Source of the DNA: Crotophaga sulcirostris
Taxonomy: Eukaryota > Chordata > Aves > Cuculiformes > Crotophagidae
Assembly (NCBI GenBank): GCA_013397455.1
Contig: VYZB01000386.1
Location: forward strand, 362,755-426,754
DNA: 64,000 bases
Reading direction: 5' to 3'
In this document: positions 38,196-50,000 of the stretch, in pieces
Position numbering within the stretch: position 1 is the first letter of the stretch
How the letters are laid out: the number at the start of each line of letters is the position of its first letter
Program-made: the position numbers and the translations under genes
The notes under the pieces: generated by a model
What the model was told of the DNA's origin: nothing
Database searches by the model: none
What the model saw: only the letters and a program-made list of their open reading frames with translations

Positions 38196-41100
38196 CATAT
38201 CCCTCTTGGATTTGCTTCTAAACTAAAACTTAAGCACATGTTGGTTACCAGCTTCAGGGACTGCTTCAAGCAATCTCTCTCATACCGTCCCACAACTCCC
38301 TTATCAGTTTACCTACTCCGCCTTCAAATTTTGTGGGATTACTCCTTTTCCTCTCAAGTGGAGTCAGTGAACATGTCCTACGTACACTTCATCTTATTTT
38401 CCTCTGTGACCTTACAGTGATTTATGTCATGGGATAGATGCATGCAACACTTCACTAAATCTGCTGCTTCTTCCATATTCTGAATGTTCAGCATTAGATT
38501 TTCATTCTGCTTTGTAGTACTGGGCATCCATTGACTTCAACAGAGCCATGTAATAGTAAGGTGGTATTTGTTTTGTGCTAGGTGTCAGAATTTGGCACAT
38601 TGTAACTTCCCCTCTAAGGATAATATATACATAAATATATGGGTTTTTTTGCTTCCCACCTACCTTTCCTTTCCAAATTCTCTTCCTTGGGGAATTTCAC
38701 AAATAAATTACTGATAATCTAGGCATAGAGGAGCATACTGAAAAGTAGGGTTTAAAAATAGTTTGACGCCTCTAAAATGGATCATTTTCACAGCTAAAGT
38801 ATTTTTGCTCTTGTCTCAGAGGAATGTTGAAAGTGCAAGGAAAATGTTTTTGCAACAAAAATTATTGGCAATTTTCAGCTAACACAAAAATAATAGAAGT
38901 ACTTGTGGGTATTTTTTCTTTCTAAGCTCTACTTGAGTGCCGTTCTGTTAAATTTAACAATAAATAGTTTTATTATAGAATATAAGTACTAAATAATACA
39001 CATCAGTTAGAACTATATTTCAGTCTTCCCAATTACACTTGCTTTGCTTTTCAGTATAAAGATCTACTGGTTTGAAAGTTAAACCAAGATACATTTTTGT
39101 TTCCCCCAAATTCAATTCCAGTATTTATATGAGTCCTCTGTGCTCTTTTAATTAATTATTTCAAAAATCACAGTCGTCTCCTTAAAAATCTAAATGCAAA
39201 TGGAAGATATAAATAAAAGGCTTGCCTTTCTTCTAGAAATTCTGTACACGAGCTAGTGTGAGGACAGGGAGCAGTCTAACACAGCAGTACAGAACCTGGC
39301 ACAGGCTGCAAACTTTCCTAGGAAGCAGGGCAGGTTTACTGTGTATGGGCATCCCCATGCTCACCTGCAATCAGTTGTTTAATCATGGCTTTATTCTGTG
39401 ATTGTTTGGTGGCTATCGCATTTCTGAAAGGAAACACAAATTAATCAGATTCTCTTATGCCTGTAGCCAGACAAACATCCTAAATCCCACAGGCCTCTAC
39501 TTGCTCTTCCATGAGTCTCTGCAACTATGAGGAACAGGAAAAAAATTACTTACAAAATGAATGTATTGCAAGGTGAACCCACTTCAGTGTTCTCTCAATT
39601 CTCATATGGGTTACAAGCAAGCAGTATCGTTTACCTTGCAATAACTCACGCTGAAGTTAGTCAGAGGGATATGAAGGATGTTGTCAGTCAGACTTAAGAA
39701 AGGCCATGATAAGAATTTCAAGCAGTGGTCCTAGGCAGTACCCGCTGAAGATGTTACATCTTGCGTTGGCAGTTCCTTATGAGAGCCCAAAGCAGGTAGG
39801 AGCTGAGCTATCAAGTTCTCTGGGTTTGGTCCTGGAATTGTGATCTGAGGCTGTGGCAAAAACTTGTATTTTGATTAACCATTTCCCAGTCTTCTGTCCT
39901 GCGCTTGTGCCATCCCCTGTATTATGGCATCCAAATCAGTGAACTAAATCAGGGAACTGATCTACTTGAAAGCCTGTCCTCCAAAAAAAAGCAGAAATGG
40001 AGCGATGTGCTTCAGCCACATAGGTATCTTTTGTCTGCACAACCAGCTACGTGGCCACAAAACAGGGCTGGTGCTGCCACAGCAGTGAATAGGGCAAGGG
40101 CTGCTTCAGCTGCTCTTGCTGTTGAAGACCTTGCTCCTCACTCTTCCCAGAGGAAGAGGTTGTGGTATTTGGTGTGGAAGGATTGTAATCCTCAGGTGTG
40201 GAGGATATCTAGCAAAGAAGTCTCTCAGATACCTTTTACCTTCTCTTGGAGACCGTCTTTTTCATGCAAATATAGTTGGTTACTGCCTTTCAGTTCTGCA
40301 GGTAACCTTTGCAACCATTGCCACATCAAAGATTACAGTTTAGACTAATCATATTTGTGTCTGGACCTGCTGCTGTCCTCATCATGATGGATGAGGGGAA
40401 ACAGACTTCTTTTACCTGTTAATCTTGAGGGTGACAGATCAACTGATAGTCCTTGTTCTCAAGTCCAGTAAACCACCCATTTAGTCTGCTCAGATGTTTC
40501 ATAGTAGACTGCTGTGTTCCATATTGAAATATCTGGTGAAGAGGAGATTTAAACCAATAAATATTACTTTGATAAATTTTTTTGTAAAGCATTTATGCAC
40601 AAAGTTTTACACTCCTTATTTTCCAAGACTCACAGGAGGAGTTTTACCTTAGCATGTGCTGCCATTCCACACTGCGAGATTACCTCTGAGAAATCATGTT
40701 GTCTCATGAAAGAGTTGAGTAGTCCTGCAGCAGGACTACAGGTATGCACAGAGATGGTCCTGCACACGAAATGCAGGTATGGTATGTCAAATCCTGATAT
40801 TTCTTTCTCCAAGGATTTCAGAGCCCTTTATTTAGATGGGAGCTTCTACTGAATCGAGCTTCTTAGAAAGCTGAGGTGCTTGCATTTCTCTTCACATACA
40901 AAGAGGTTAAATGATTCATTGAATGACATTCAGCAAGTCCTTGTCACTCAATGTCCTTCTCATGCCTGCTTCTCCTCCTGATATCCTGCTGTGGTCAGAG
41001 GCATCTGATGTTTATCAGAAATGAACATGTTAGTTTAGGCAGGCCAGGCTGCTATAAATAAGGTATGAACTTGTAATTGGAATTGATCCCATTTTTTGTA

Positions 41101-44100
41101 GCTGAATGAATTGCCACCTCTCTGCTCATCTGCATAGGGTGGAAGTCTTCAAATTCTTAATTATTTTTTACTGTAGCAGCTTAAGCTAATGTGTTTTATT
41201 GTATTACTGGTATGGATAGATACATGGACATGGTTGCTTTCAGCAGTTCAGCTGATGAATGGTAGCTTGGTAATTCTCTGTAGCTCAAACATCACAGTCT
41301 GTGAGTGCACTTATATTTCATTTTGGCATTGTCTATAATTCTTCAGATACGCTTCTTGGTTTCTAGCAAAAGACCAGCTAGGTCTTTCTGTTGATGTTTT
41401 GCTTCCTTGAGTCTACTTTCAGTGGTGGTTTTTACCTCTTAAAACAAAATGTGCCTAGTTTCTACTCATTGGAGAAAGCAGAGGGAAGGCAGGTTTGTTT
41501 GTCCCAAATAGAAAGGGGAAAGCTAGCGAATATCATGGTTACTATTTATACACAGGTATGTTTATAGCACTAGAGAGGGTAATTTTTCAGCAAGGCACAG
41601 GTTTGGTTCATTTTGTGATTAAAACAAATTTCTATGATTTCAGCCTAGCCCATTCATTCTTTTAGTGGTAACCTTTGCAAGCCACACAACCCTTCAACTG
41701 GGAAGTCTGTAGCTCAGTGGTACAGGGGCAAGGATGAGGTACACCATATGCCAAATTGAAATAACTGTTGTGATCATTTGCCATCAGAGCTTCTCTACCA
41801 AATGGATCCAGGTCAGCTAGATCAAGTCCATCCTTTGTAGTATTCTGTGTGAGATGCATAACGGAGGAAAAAAAATGCCCTTTATCCAGGGTCCTTAAAA
41901 GACTTGGAAAGTTAAAAAAAAGGCACATCAAAAGTGCTATTGAAAGGAAACTGAAAGAGAAGTGCCCAGTGCAAACGCAGCAAAGAAATGGAATTGTGAA
42001 TCCTCTCCAAGTCTGTCCTATGTTTCTGTGATTTGCACAGTGTTTCCAGGGGGTTGCAATTGAGAGTGACCATGAAGTTGGTACCTCTGTGCTTTAAGTG
42101 GTTTTTGTATAGTTTTTATAGCTCCTTTCCTTTGAATTTCCCAAGTAGCCTCAGTTGGCTACATGTACAGGATTCACAGCTGAATGCCAGCAAATGCCAA
42201 GCAAAAAAGAAATTAGAAGGAAAAAAAAAAGAAAGAGTGAAAAGCCAGAAAAAGAAGACTGAGAATAGTTGCCATTAAAAAAAAAATATCACAAAAAAAA
42301 AACCCCAAACATACAAAACAACCACAAAATCCATAAGGGCAGTAGAGTGACCGTGTGTAATGGTTATGAATTGCACTGCTTAAGGCAGCACTGCAGTTGG
42401 GAGTAATGCTCTAATTCTTCTTGTGGTGAGTGTGCAAGGACAACTTCAGAAGAGATGCTGATTTTATATGCAATGCTGTCAATGTCACCTTTGAGGAAAA
42501 TCACCAGAGAAGCTTATTTGGTAGTAAATGTTCCCCCCTCATCCAGTTGAACTGCCTTTGTCCTTTTCTCACATGCTAAAGAGTAGCTGCAGAGACCACC
42601 TCTCCCTCTTCACAGCAGAAGGAGTGAAGATGATGTAGTTCCCCCTTGTTCTTTGTCCTACCACTCTGTGCTGCACTGCAGGCTGGTGCTACGCGGGGTG
42701 ACAGGCACCTCAAAGGTGCTGTGTGGGGAGCCTTCATCTCCAAGAGCCCTAGTGTTGCATCCCTGAGCATCAGTGAAGGGCAATTCAGCACTGCTATCTG
42801 GGAAGTGCCAAGTGCTGTGATACTGAATATTCAAGCTAAACTTGGTGGCTTAGTACAATAGTGAGAAATCATAAAGAGGAGTGCTCTTTTGCTGTCTCTG
42901 CCTCTCTCTCTTACAATATTTTTTAAATGACTGAGGTGTGCCAAAAGATACAGATTGTCTTTGAAATTATTTTTAAGTGTAAATGTGACATTTCCTCCAC
43001 TAATCACACTTTCTTCAGGTGAAAGGTGATAGACTTTTCTGACTAACTCAGCCCTGGATCTTTGCTTGAGTAGTTACTCCAGAATGAATTATATCCATAG
43101 TGGAGGTTTTGTAAATTCTTCTCTTTTTTGCGTTCAGTGTTCAGCTCATTTAGCAACTCAGTTTGAATGTGAAAATATTCTAAGAGGTGAAAGATTAGTG
43201 ATTTATATGTAGTACCTGGCATCTTTCCACCCAGTCCTCATTTTACTTTAAGTAGATATCATAACAGATACATCAGTGCAGTAAAAGTGCTTTATTTTTT
43301 CCCAAAATATTAAAAAAACCCATCCTAATTTCATGCCTGCTAATTCTTAATCACAGGATATATTTAATTATGAGATAAAGGACAATGAAAGTGTGTGGAT
43401 GCTATATAATTATTTTTTATTATTAATTTTATTTCTTGAAAATTTGTGTACATGGATGCTCATTTCAGTCTTCTTCTCTAAACTGAAGTAAACCACTCAA
43501 TGTGTCTCACCATATGGATTTCATCCACTGCCCAGAGCAACCCAGTCTTATATATGGTAGTGACTCAATAATTTACTGAGTCCAGTAACTCAAAGTATCT
43601 CATAGCTAAGTTTTATAGCAGTACCACTTAGATTATCTCACATACTCCACGTAACTCTGCATTAAAGGCAACCATGCCTTCTATCCGCAAAGGGGTGATT
43701 GACCGTTAGTTTTTCTTTCTCTTGATCCCCACTTGGGCTGATGTCCCACAACAGAGAGGAGTAGCTACAGGCAGTGATCTTGAGCAGGTTCACCTTTAAT
43801 GGAAGTAAACTCTTAAGCATTGCTGCTATATTTGATGAAATACGGAAAGAGCAAACTTACAAGCACAGGTCTATATTTCCAGGATCTGTTTGCTAGGAGG
43901 GATAACTTTGCTTGCATAGAATGAAATTCATGTTGGAGCAGAGTCCCTACAAAGGACCCTACACACTTAAGGTCTGCTCAGACCACTGACCACAGGCTTA
44001 ACTGGTGGCAAAGGAGTTTCCACTGCTGCAAAGTTCAGCTATCACCGCTGGTTTTACATACCTCTTCTCATGCTATCTTGAATACCTTGATTTCCTAACT

Positions 44101-45344
44101 AAACTGGTGTATCATCACTTTTAAGAGGAGAATCGGACTGGCTGCTTCTGCTGATCATTTTTAAAAACATTTCTACCCAGGGACCTGTCCCTCTTGTTTT
44201 GTAAAACATCAGCTAAAACCTCAGTTAGCAGAAAGAGAGGTCATCCTGCTGCCTTCAGTGGGAATAGGTCAGGAGATTGGACTCAGCAGCATTTGGGGAT
44301 GGCCGGATGGGTTTTTTTTCTTTCCCTTTTATCTGAATCTTATTTTGAATGTAATGTATAAAATGTTTTTACATAAACTTAGGGGGAGAAAAGGAGAATA
44401 TGCTTTACGTGAATTCAGTGAATTAACAACTTGTATTTTTAGCCCCTGTTTCTACATGGGTTTCTCCTGGCAGCATGTCTTGGTTTGTGCTGGCACAGTA
44501 ACTGGTGTGGCTATTCAGTGAACCAAATGGGAACCTAAGTCTTTTTTGCAGTTTTCTACCTGGTCATTTTTCAACCACATCAGCTTGCTAGTGTAGTTCA
44601 TCACACGTGCAGCCACTCAGGCAGGTGTGCTGGTTTGCTACAGTAGGGCAGATCTGAGAAGCAGGAGAATCACAGAGATAGGATTGGAGAAGGATTTGTG
44701 CAAACAGCACTGCAGCTCAGTTTTATTGACTCACCCATGTGCTACTGAAATGCTTACCCAGTCTTTGGGGAAAAGAAAAGGCTCAACCTAAAAATAAAAA
44801 AAGACTAAAAGATTGATCCAACATACTATGGATATAAACATGGACTTTGTAGGTGAACACTGAGCTTGATCCAGATTCTTTCCTGTGGAGTTTCTGTGAT
44901 GTGTTGTGGCATATAAAGAATCAGAGATGAGATCTGTGGAGACACAAGAGACTAAGCTTGTCCCTGCCAGTGCAGATGTGCTAGCAATATAAGAAAGCTC
45001 TCAGTTTAGAAGTGCTTATAGATGTTTTGACTGTCCAAGTCCCACGCAAGGCATGTTTTGGACTGGTGCTTCAGCTTCTGTGGCAGGTCACCAGTGAAGG
45101 GTGAGACCATTTTAACCTTTCCTCATATGAATGCTAAAGTAAAATCACAATAGCATCAAGTATCATGATGCAGGTTCAATCCTGTGGATGATAAGTGTGT
45201 GGGTTTCAGGACTGGGACCTGCAGATTTCTCTCTCCCTTTATTTGCCTCATGCTACTCAGCGATTTGATCTCATTAGATTGTCCAAACCGTGGCTCAGTG
45301 TCTTCACCATTTGGTAGAGACTACAGTGCAAAATGTCACAGGGA
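38196..45344. other. Intronic sequence with simple repeats only
   Basis: About 7 kb without a recognised exon or TE. It contains an A-rich stretch at 42.2-42.3 kb. The stretches near 38525 ('cattgacttcaacagagcca') and 44870 resemble motifs seen in old amniote repeats but cannot be assigned by eye. Confidence 0.5.
42201..42303. repeat. A-rich low-complexity stretch
   Basis: Several A8-A10 runs interspersed with G and C. The Lys-rich open frame through it (42033-42278) is a by-product of the base composition. Confidence 0.8.
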
Positions 45345-45625
45345 CATTGTATCACAGTATCACAAGGTTGGAAAGGACCTCTGAGATCATCGAGTCCAAC
45401 CTATAACCCAACACTAACACCAACTCATCATCTAAACCATGGCACTGAGTGCCTCATCCACTCTCCTCTTAAACACCTCCAGGATCGGCAACTCCACCAC
45501 CTCCCTGGGCAGCACATTCCAATAACTAACTACCCTTTCAGTGAAGAACTTTTTCCTAACATCAAACCTGTAGTTTCTCTCTTCTTCCTCTTTAAGGACT
45601 ACAGTGTTTCCTTTGTCAGCTAATC
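45345..45625 (-). mobile_element. CR1 LINE 3' end, antisense
   Basis: The + strand opens with the reverse complement of a CR1 terminus ('tatcacagtatcacaaggtt') followed by 'ggaaaggacctctgagatca' and 'tcgagtccaacc'. It continues with 'catccactctcctcttaaac', 'acctccaggatcggcaactc' and 'tgaagaactttttcctaaca'. It is about 280 bp, 5'-truncated and the least diverged of the antisense copies, so probably one of the younger insertions. The + open frame 45333-45623 is the antisense reading. Confidence 0.95.
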
Positions 45626-47899
45626 CATTTTAAGCGGGTATATTCCCTCACTGAATCCACACATCCAGTGCCTGTTTGTTCAGCCATCCCTGCAGAGAGG
45701 TGGTGTTACTACCTGGGGAGAAGAGTTTGTGCATATCAGAGAGGTGGAGAGACACAATGGATGTAGATGATTCAGAAGGGAGCCTGAGTAGCATTGCAAG
45801 CCTCTCAGCAGTATTAATGCCTAATAATTTTCACATTCTCTGGTACTGTGGAAGTTTCAAAACACAGTTTTAGAATGCCAGCCATTCTGGCTCGGTGTGA
45901 CAAGAATTAGACAAAGTAGAGAACAAACTCTGCTGATTTTAATGGTGTGACCTCCAGGTAATTCTTGGTAAGGTGACTGTTCAGGTGTAGCTACCTGTAA
46001 TCTCAGAAGGAGCATCTTCCTCCTTGTTTGTTACTGTAGTTCAACTGAAGAAAGTCTACTAGGAGAGATGATGGTGCTTAAGGTCATGCTGCCAAATTAC
46101 TGCATCTTATGTAGAATAAATACCAGCCTCCTCTTCTGTTACTTTAAGGTCAGTAATGTAAGAATAACTTGAGTTCATTTTAGTTAGCTATCTGAATTAA
46201 TAGATGCTATCTGGGTGCAGCTGTATGCAACCTGCACCGATTTACCTACAAATAAGGTGGGTAGTGCCTGTGGCATGTATGAGTCTTTCTGCTATGACTT
46301 AGACAATCATGTCAAGAATTTGACCTTTTTTGAGGAGAAAGGAGAGTATATGTCTTAAACCTGTTCAAGAGAGTGTCCAGTTCAGGGAGCAACAGACTGC
46401 AGTACTTTCAAAGTAGTACATGCCCCCATTAAGCCATTCTTTGTTACTGTGCAGGCATAAATCTTAAATAGTTTATTTGTTCCTTGGCAACTTCATATTT
46501 CATGTGAGGACAAAAGAACACATAAGCAACTGAACTTTTATGAAATCAACATGTAATTCCTTAGGAAGATTTAGTAAACATCAAGATTTACCCAAAACTG
46601 GTGATCTTAACAGTCCAAGCAAAGTTGCAAAGGCTAGTAAAAAACTAGTCTTTTCAACAATGGCTATGAATGTATGTGCACTTATATTCTTATACAAGTA
46701 CATGGGGTTATTCTTCCTTGTAGCTGAGTGATGGCCTCTCATTCTCTGCTGCAAAGGCAGTGTTGGTAGATAAAATGAAAGGCAGTTCCTTCCTCCCAGC
46801 TATTATATACATAAAGAAGAGGTACAATAAGTCAATACCAATCACCAGGTGAGTGAGAATGGGGAGGCCAGGATAACATGTGCAAATACAAAGCAAACAT
46901 GGCTAGTTATTCAGAGCATTATGTTGAGGTGCCATAATATGAGGTTTCCATTACATATCTGTGTGTTTATATTCTGAGATTAGCTGATCTCCAGTATGTC
47001 CTTGGACATGTCATTTCCTTATTATTTTTCAGTCTGTCTACCTGCAACAGTGCATAGAGTTAATCAGCTTCTCTGTCAATGTTGTTGTCCTCCTCAGGGC
47101 CAACCTGCCTTCATTCAAGGATTGGTGTCTTGGATGTCTTCTAGTCTCTCAACTTCCCCAAATTGCCTTGGGGTGCGGATTTCCAACTGCCTTGTTTGCA
47201 ACATTGTTTTGTTAGAGGAAAGACTTCATTCTTATTTTAAGACTGCCTGGGGTTGAATGTGAACTTGGAAAGCTGAAAGCAAAGGGTTAACCTCTTGATA
47301 TCCACTCACAAAGATGTAAAACAGAAATATGCAGTTCAGCCTATCAGGCATATGCAGCATCTACTGTGGCTGTTCCTTAGAGCTTTCCTAAGGCGTCTCT
47401 CAGCCCTGAAGCGAAGGAGACAAGCAGCTGAGTGACATTCTCCCTTTGGGATGCTGTCTTACAGAGTGGACTTTTCTGGGGGTTTTGTTTGCTTTTTTAT
47501 TGGCTTTAGGCAGTGAAAGGTAACTCAGCAGCTCTTTGCTTTCCGATATGCGCTATTTCAACATTGGCCTATAAGATTAGTGAAAGGATTGCTGGCCTAA
47601 AAAATGTTGTGTTGTTTTCAGGGAGTTCCTTTTCTCTCTCAGTCTGTTGGTCTCTGCTGTTCCTCTTCAAAAGTTTTTCCCTGTTCGCTTTATTTCCGGG
47701 GAATCTAGTGTTGGTAACACAGAGCTCCTTTGCCTGGTATAGCAGCAATGGTTTTTATATCCTACTTCCTTGGCTTCTTGAACTGGGCTTTTTTTCCCTA
47801 TCTATGATGGGATAAACAAATACACAATGTTATTCATTTGGAGAAATAAAGAGATGTCTTTGCTATTCAAGTAACTTTCTGCATGTTAAAGACCATTAC
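45626..47899. other. Intronic sequence, nothing recognised
   Basis: No exon, RNA gene or repeat family is recognised. Open frames such as 47513-47815 are hydrophobic-rich through T-rich composition and lack any other support. Confidence 0.5.
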
Positions 47900-50000
47900 A
47901 TTACATTATTCTAAGGAGTTGAAGAGTACTGCCACCTAGTTCATCCTCCTACTCCAAACCATGAGCAGCTCTACTTATAGCATTCCTGACAGACACTTGT
48001 ATAACCAGTCCTTAAAGATTTCCAGAAATGAGGATCCCACCACCTTTCCAAGAGAATTTTTTAAGCTGAACATTTCTGCAATATGAGCTCATTACTTTCG
48101 TCTCCTGCCACTTGTCAGTGTTGATGAACAGACTATTACCTAACTCTTTGCAGCAGCATTTTACATATTTGAAGAGTGTTTTCATGCTTGTTCTTCTTTA
48201 TGCTGAGGAACCTATGTTCTCTCTGTCTTTCCTTATCATTTGTGTTACCTAGACATCTGCTTGTTCTCATTGCTCCCTAGTGATCTGCCTCCAGTTGCCT
48301 CACATCTTTCCCAAGGTGTGGAAAGGGTACCTCAGCTGAGCCAGGAGCAGTGTTGAGTAGGGCAGAAGGATGTCTCTGGGCTGCATTCCAGTAGTTTGTC
48401 CCACAGTGGTGTTTGCTTAGCTTAGAGCAGCACAGCAACATCATGGATTCAGGCACAGCTTGAGATTCTGGGTGGTCTTTAGATGCTTTGTGCAGAACTG
48501 CTGTATGCCCAGATGTTCCCCATCCTCTGTGCATGCAGCTAGTTTTGCCTAGCTAAATATAGAAGCTTATGCTTGTATTGGTTAAATTGTATTTTTCAGC
48601 TTTTCCAGTCAAGATTATTCTAATCTTGTCCTTATTTATACTTACTGTTTTGCCCAGTTTACTATAATTTGCCAGTTAACAAACACTTCTGCTGCATCAC
48701 CTATTCCATTAATGAAAATATTCCATCATACAGCAGCCAGGAACCCTACAAGAAGGATCCTTCAGACTTGGCTATGAACTGTGGATAACTGCTTCCAGAA
48801 ACAACAAATTATTGGCAGCTACTACAGCCATTTGGAATATCAACTTCTAGTAGTAATTGTGTTGATCACCAGGTTCCTCATCTACCTTCATGCAATTCTC
48901 TCCATGGAGAAATATTTAGGAAGACAGACTTTTTCCTACCTAATTTTACAAACTAGATTTAGGATTTTTCAAAAGTTTTTACGTTTTTTGTTATAACTTT
49001 TAAATATTGTTCCTAAGATTTTTCACCTTTGCCTGAAACTTTGCAACTGACAATGGATCTGTGTTTTGTGACACATTAATCTTAGACCATTTTTTCCTAT
49101 CTGATTTAGCTGGTTATGAATATATGTGCCATATGCACTTACATACCCCGACATGCACATGCTCCCTATGTTACTTCCTGCAATTTATTGTTTCATTTAT
49201 TGATTATTGATTTATTAGCCTGTTATCCCCTTATAGAGAAAAATTAGGGGTTTTTTTGACTAGATTTGCTCTATACATCCATGTTTTCTAATTTTTATCT
49301 TTTTTTATTTCCATTGTGTACTTACAAGTGGTTCAATTATCTACACCAGAGTTTTTCTGGGAATTTAAATTCATAGCAAATGGTGTATAGCTCATATGGC
49401 TTTTTTTCCATTCTCAAAAATAAGCACTCTGTTTGACCTTTTCCAAACATTTGGTACCTTACTTGTCCTCCATGAACTCTCAAAGACAACTGATAACAGC
49501 TCTGAGATTTCTTCTGCTCATTCCTAAAGTGTCTTAGGGCAAAGTTCATCTCTTAGACAATCTGAGAACATTTGATTTACTCTAGTGTTCCCTGTGTATT
49601 CCCCATTCTGGGCTGATATTCTTATGCCTACATTTGGCCTTTTTTAGTAAAGTCTTAGCAAAAATTTTGATCTTCCTAGTGTAATATCTCAATGTTTTTC
49701 TTTCCTTTCTTGAGTGGCAGACTAATAATTTCGTTGTACTTACAGAATTATGCATCTCATTTTGTGCCCTGACTTTTTAGCCTTCATGTCCACATGGTGT
49801 TTTATTGCATGATGCTCATATCATCTACCGTAGGAGATGTTCGTGAGGAACATGTCCTATCACATTCACCTTTTTTCTTTAATTTGTCTTTTCAAAAAGA
49901 GTAACCATAATATTAAGGGGGGAACATTCCAAACATGGGAGTTAGAGTTTTCCAGCCTAATGCTGATTTTCATGGCTGTGAAAGTTCTGGCCAGTGCACC
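47900..50000 (-). mobile_element. Ancient, long CR1-type LINE copy (antisense)
   Basis: A string of weak but collinear matches to the antisense of the CR1 3' half runs across about 2 kb. First come 'ccacctttccaagagaattt' (about 48040) and 'cctcacatctttcccaaggt' (48300). Then come 'atttggttaaatt'-like sequence at 48580 and 'aatgaaaatattccatcata' (48711), followed by 'atccttcagacttggctatg' (48757) and 'gaccttttccaaacatttgg' (49435). The next is 'catgaactctcaaagacaac' (49472). The last are 'gagatttcttctgctcattc' (49503) and 'ctcattttgtgccctgactt' (49758). These blocks occur in the same order in old amniote CR1 elements. Divergence is high, with indels, so it predates the other copies. The exact borders are uncertain. 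Confidence 0.7.

Noticed and set aside
42033..42278. Lys-rich 81-codon open frame
   Set aside because: The Lys run is the translation of an A-rich low-complexity stretch.
44258..44521. 87-codon + strand open frame with a hydrophobic segment
   Set aside because: The hydrophobic part comes from a T-rich run. No homologue is recognised and there is no promoter or splice support.
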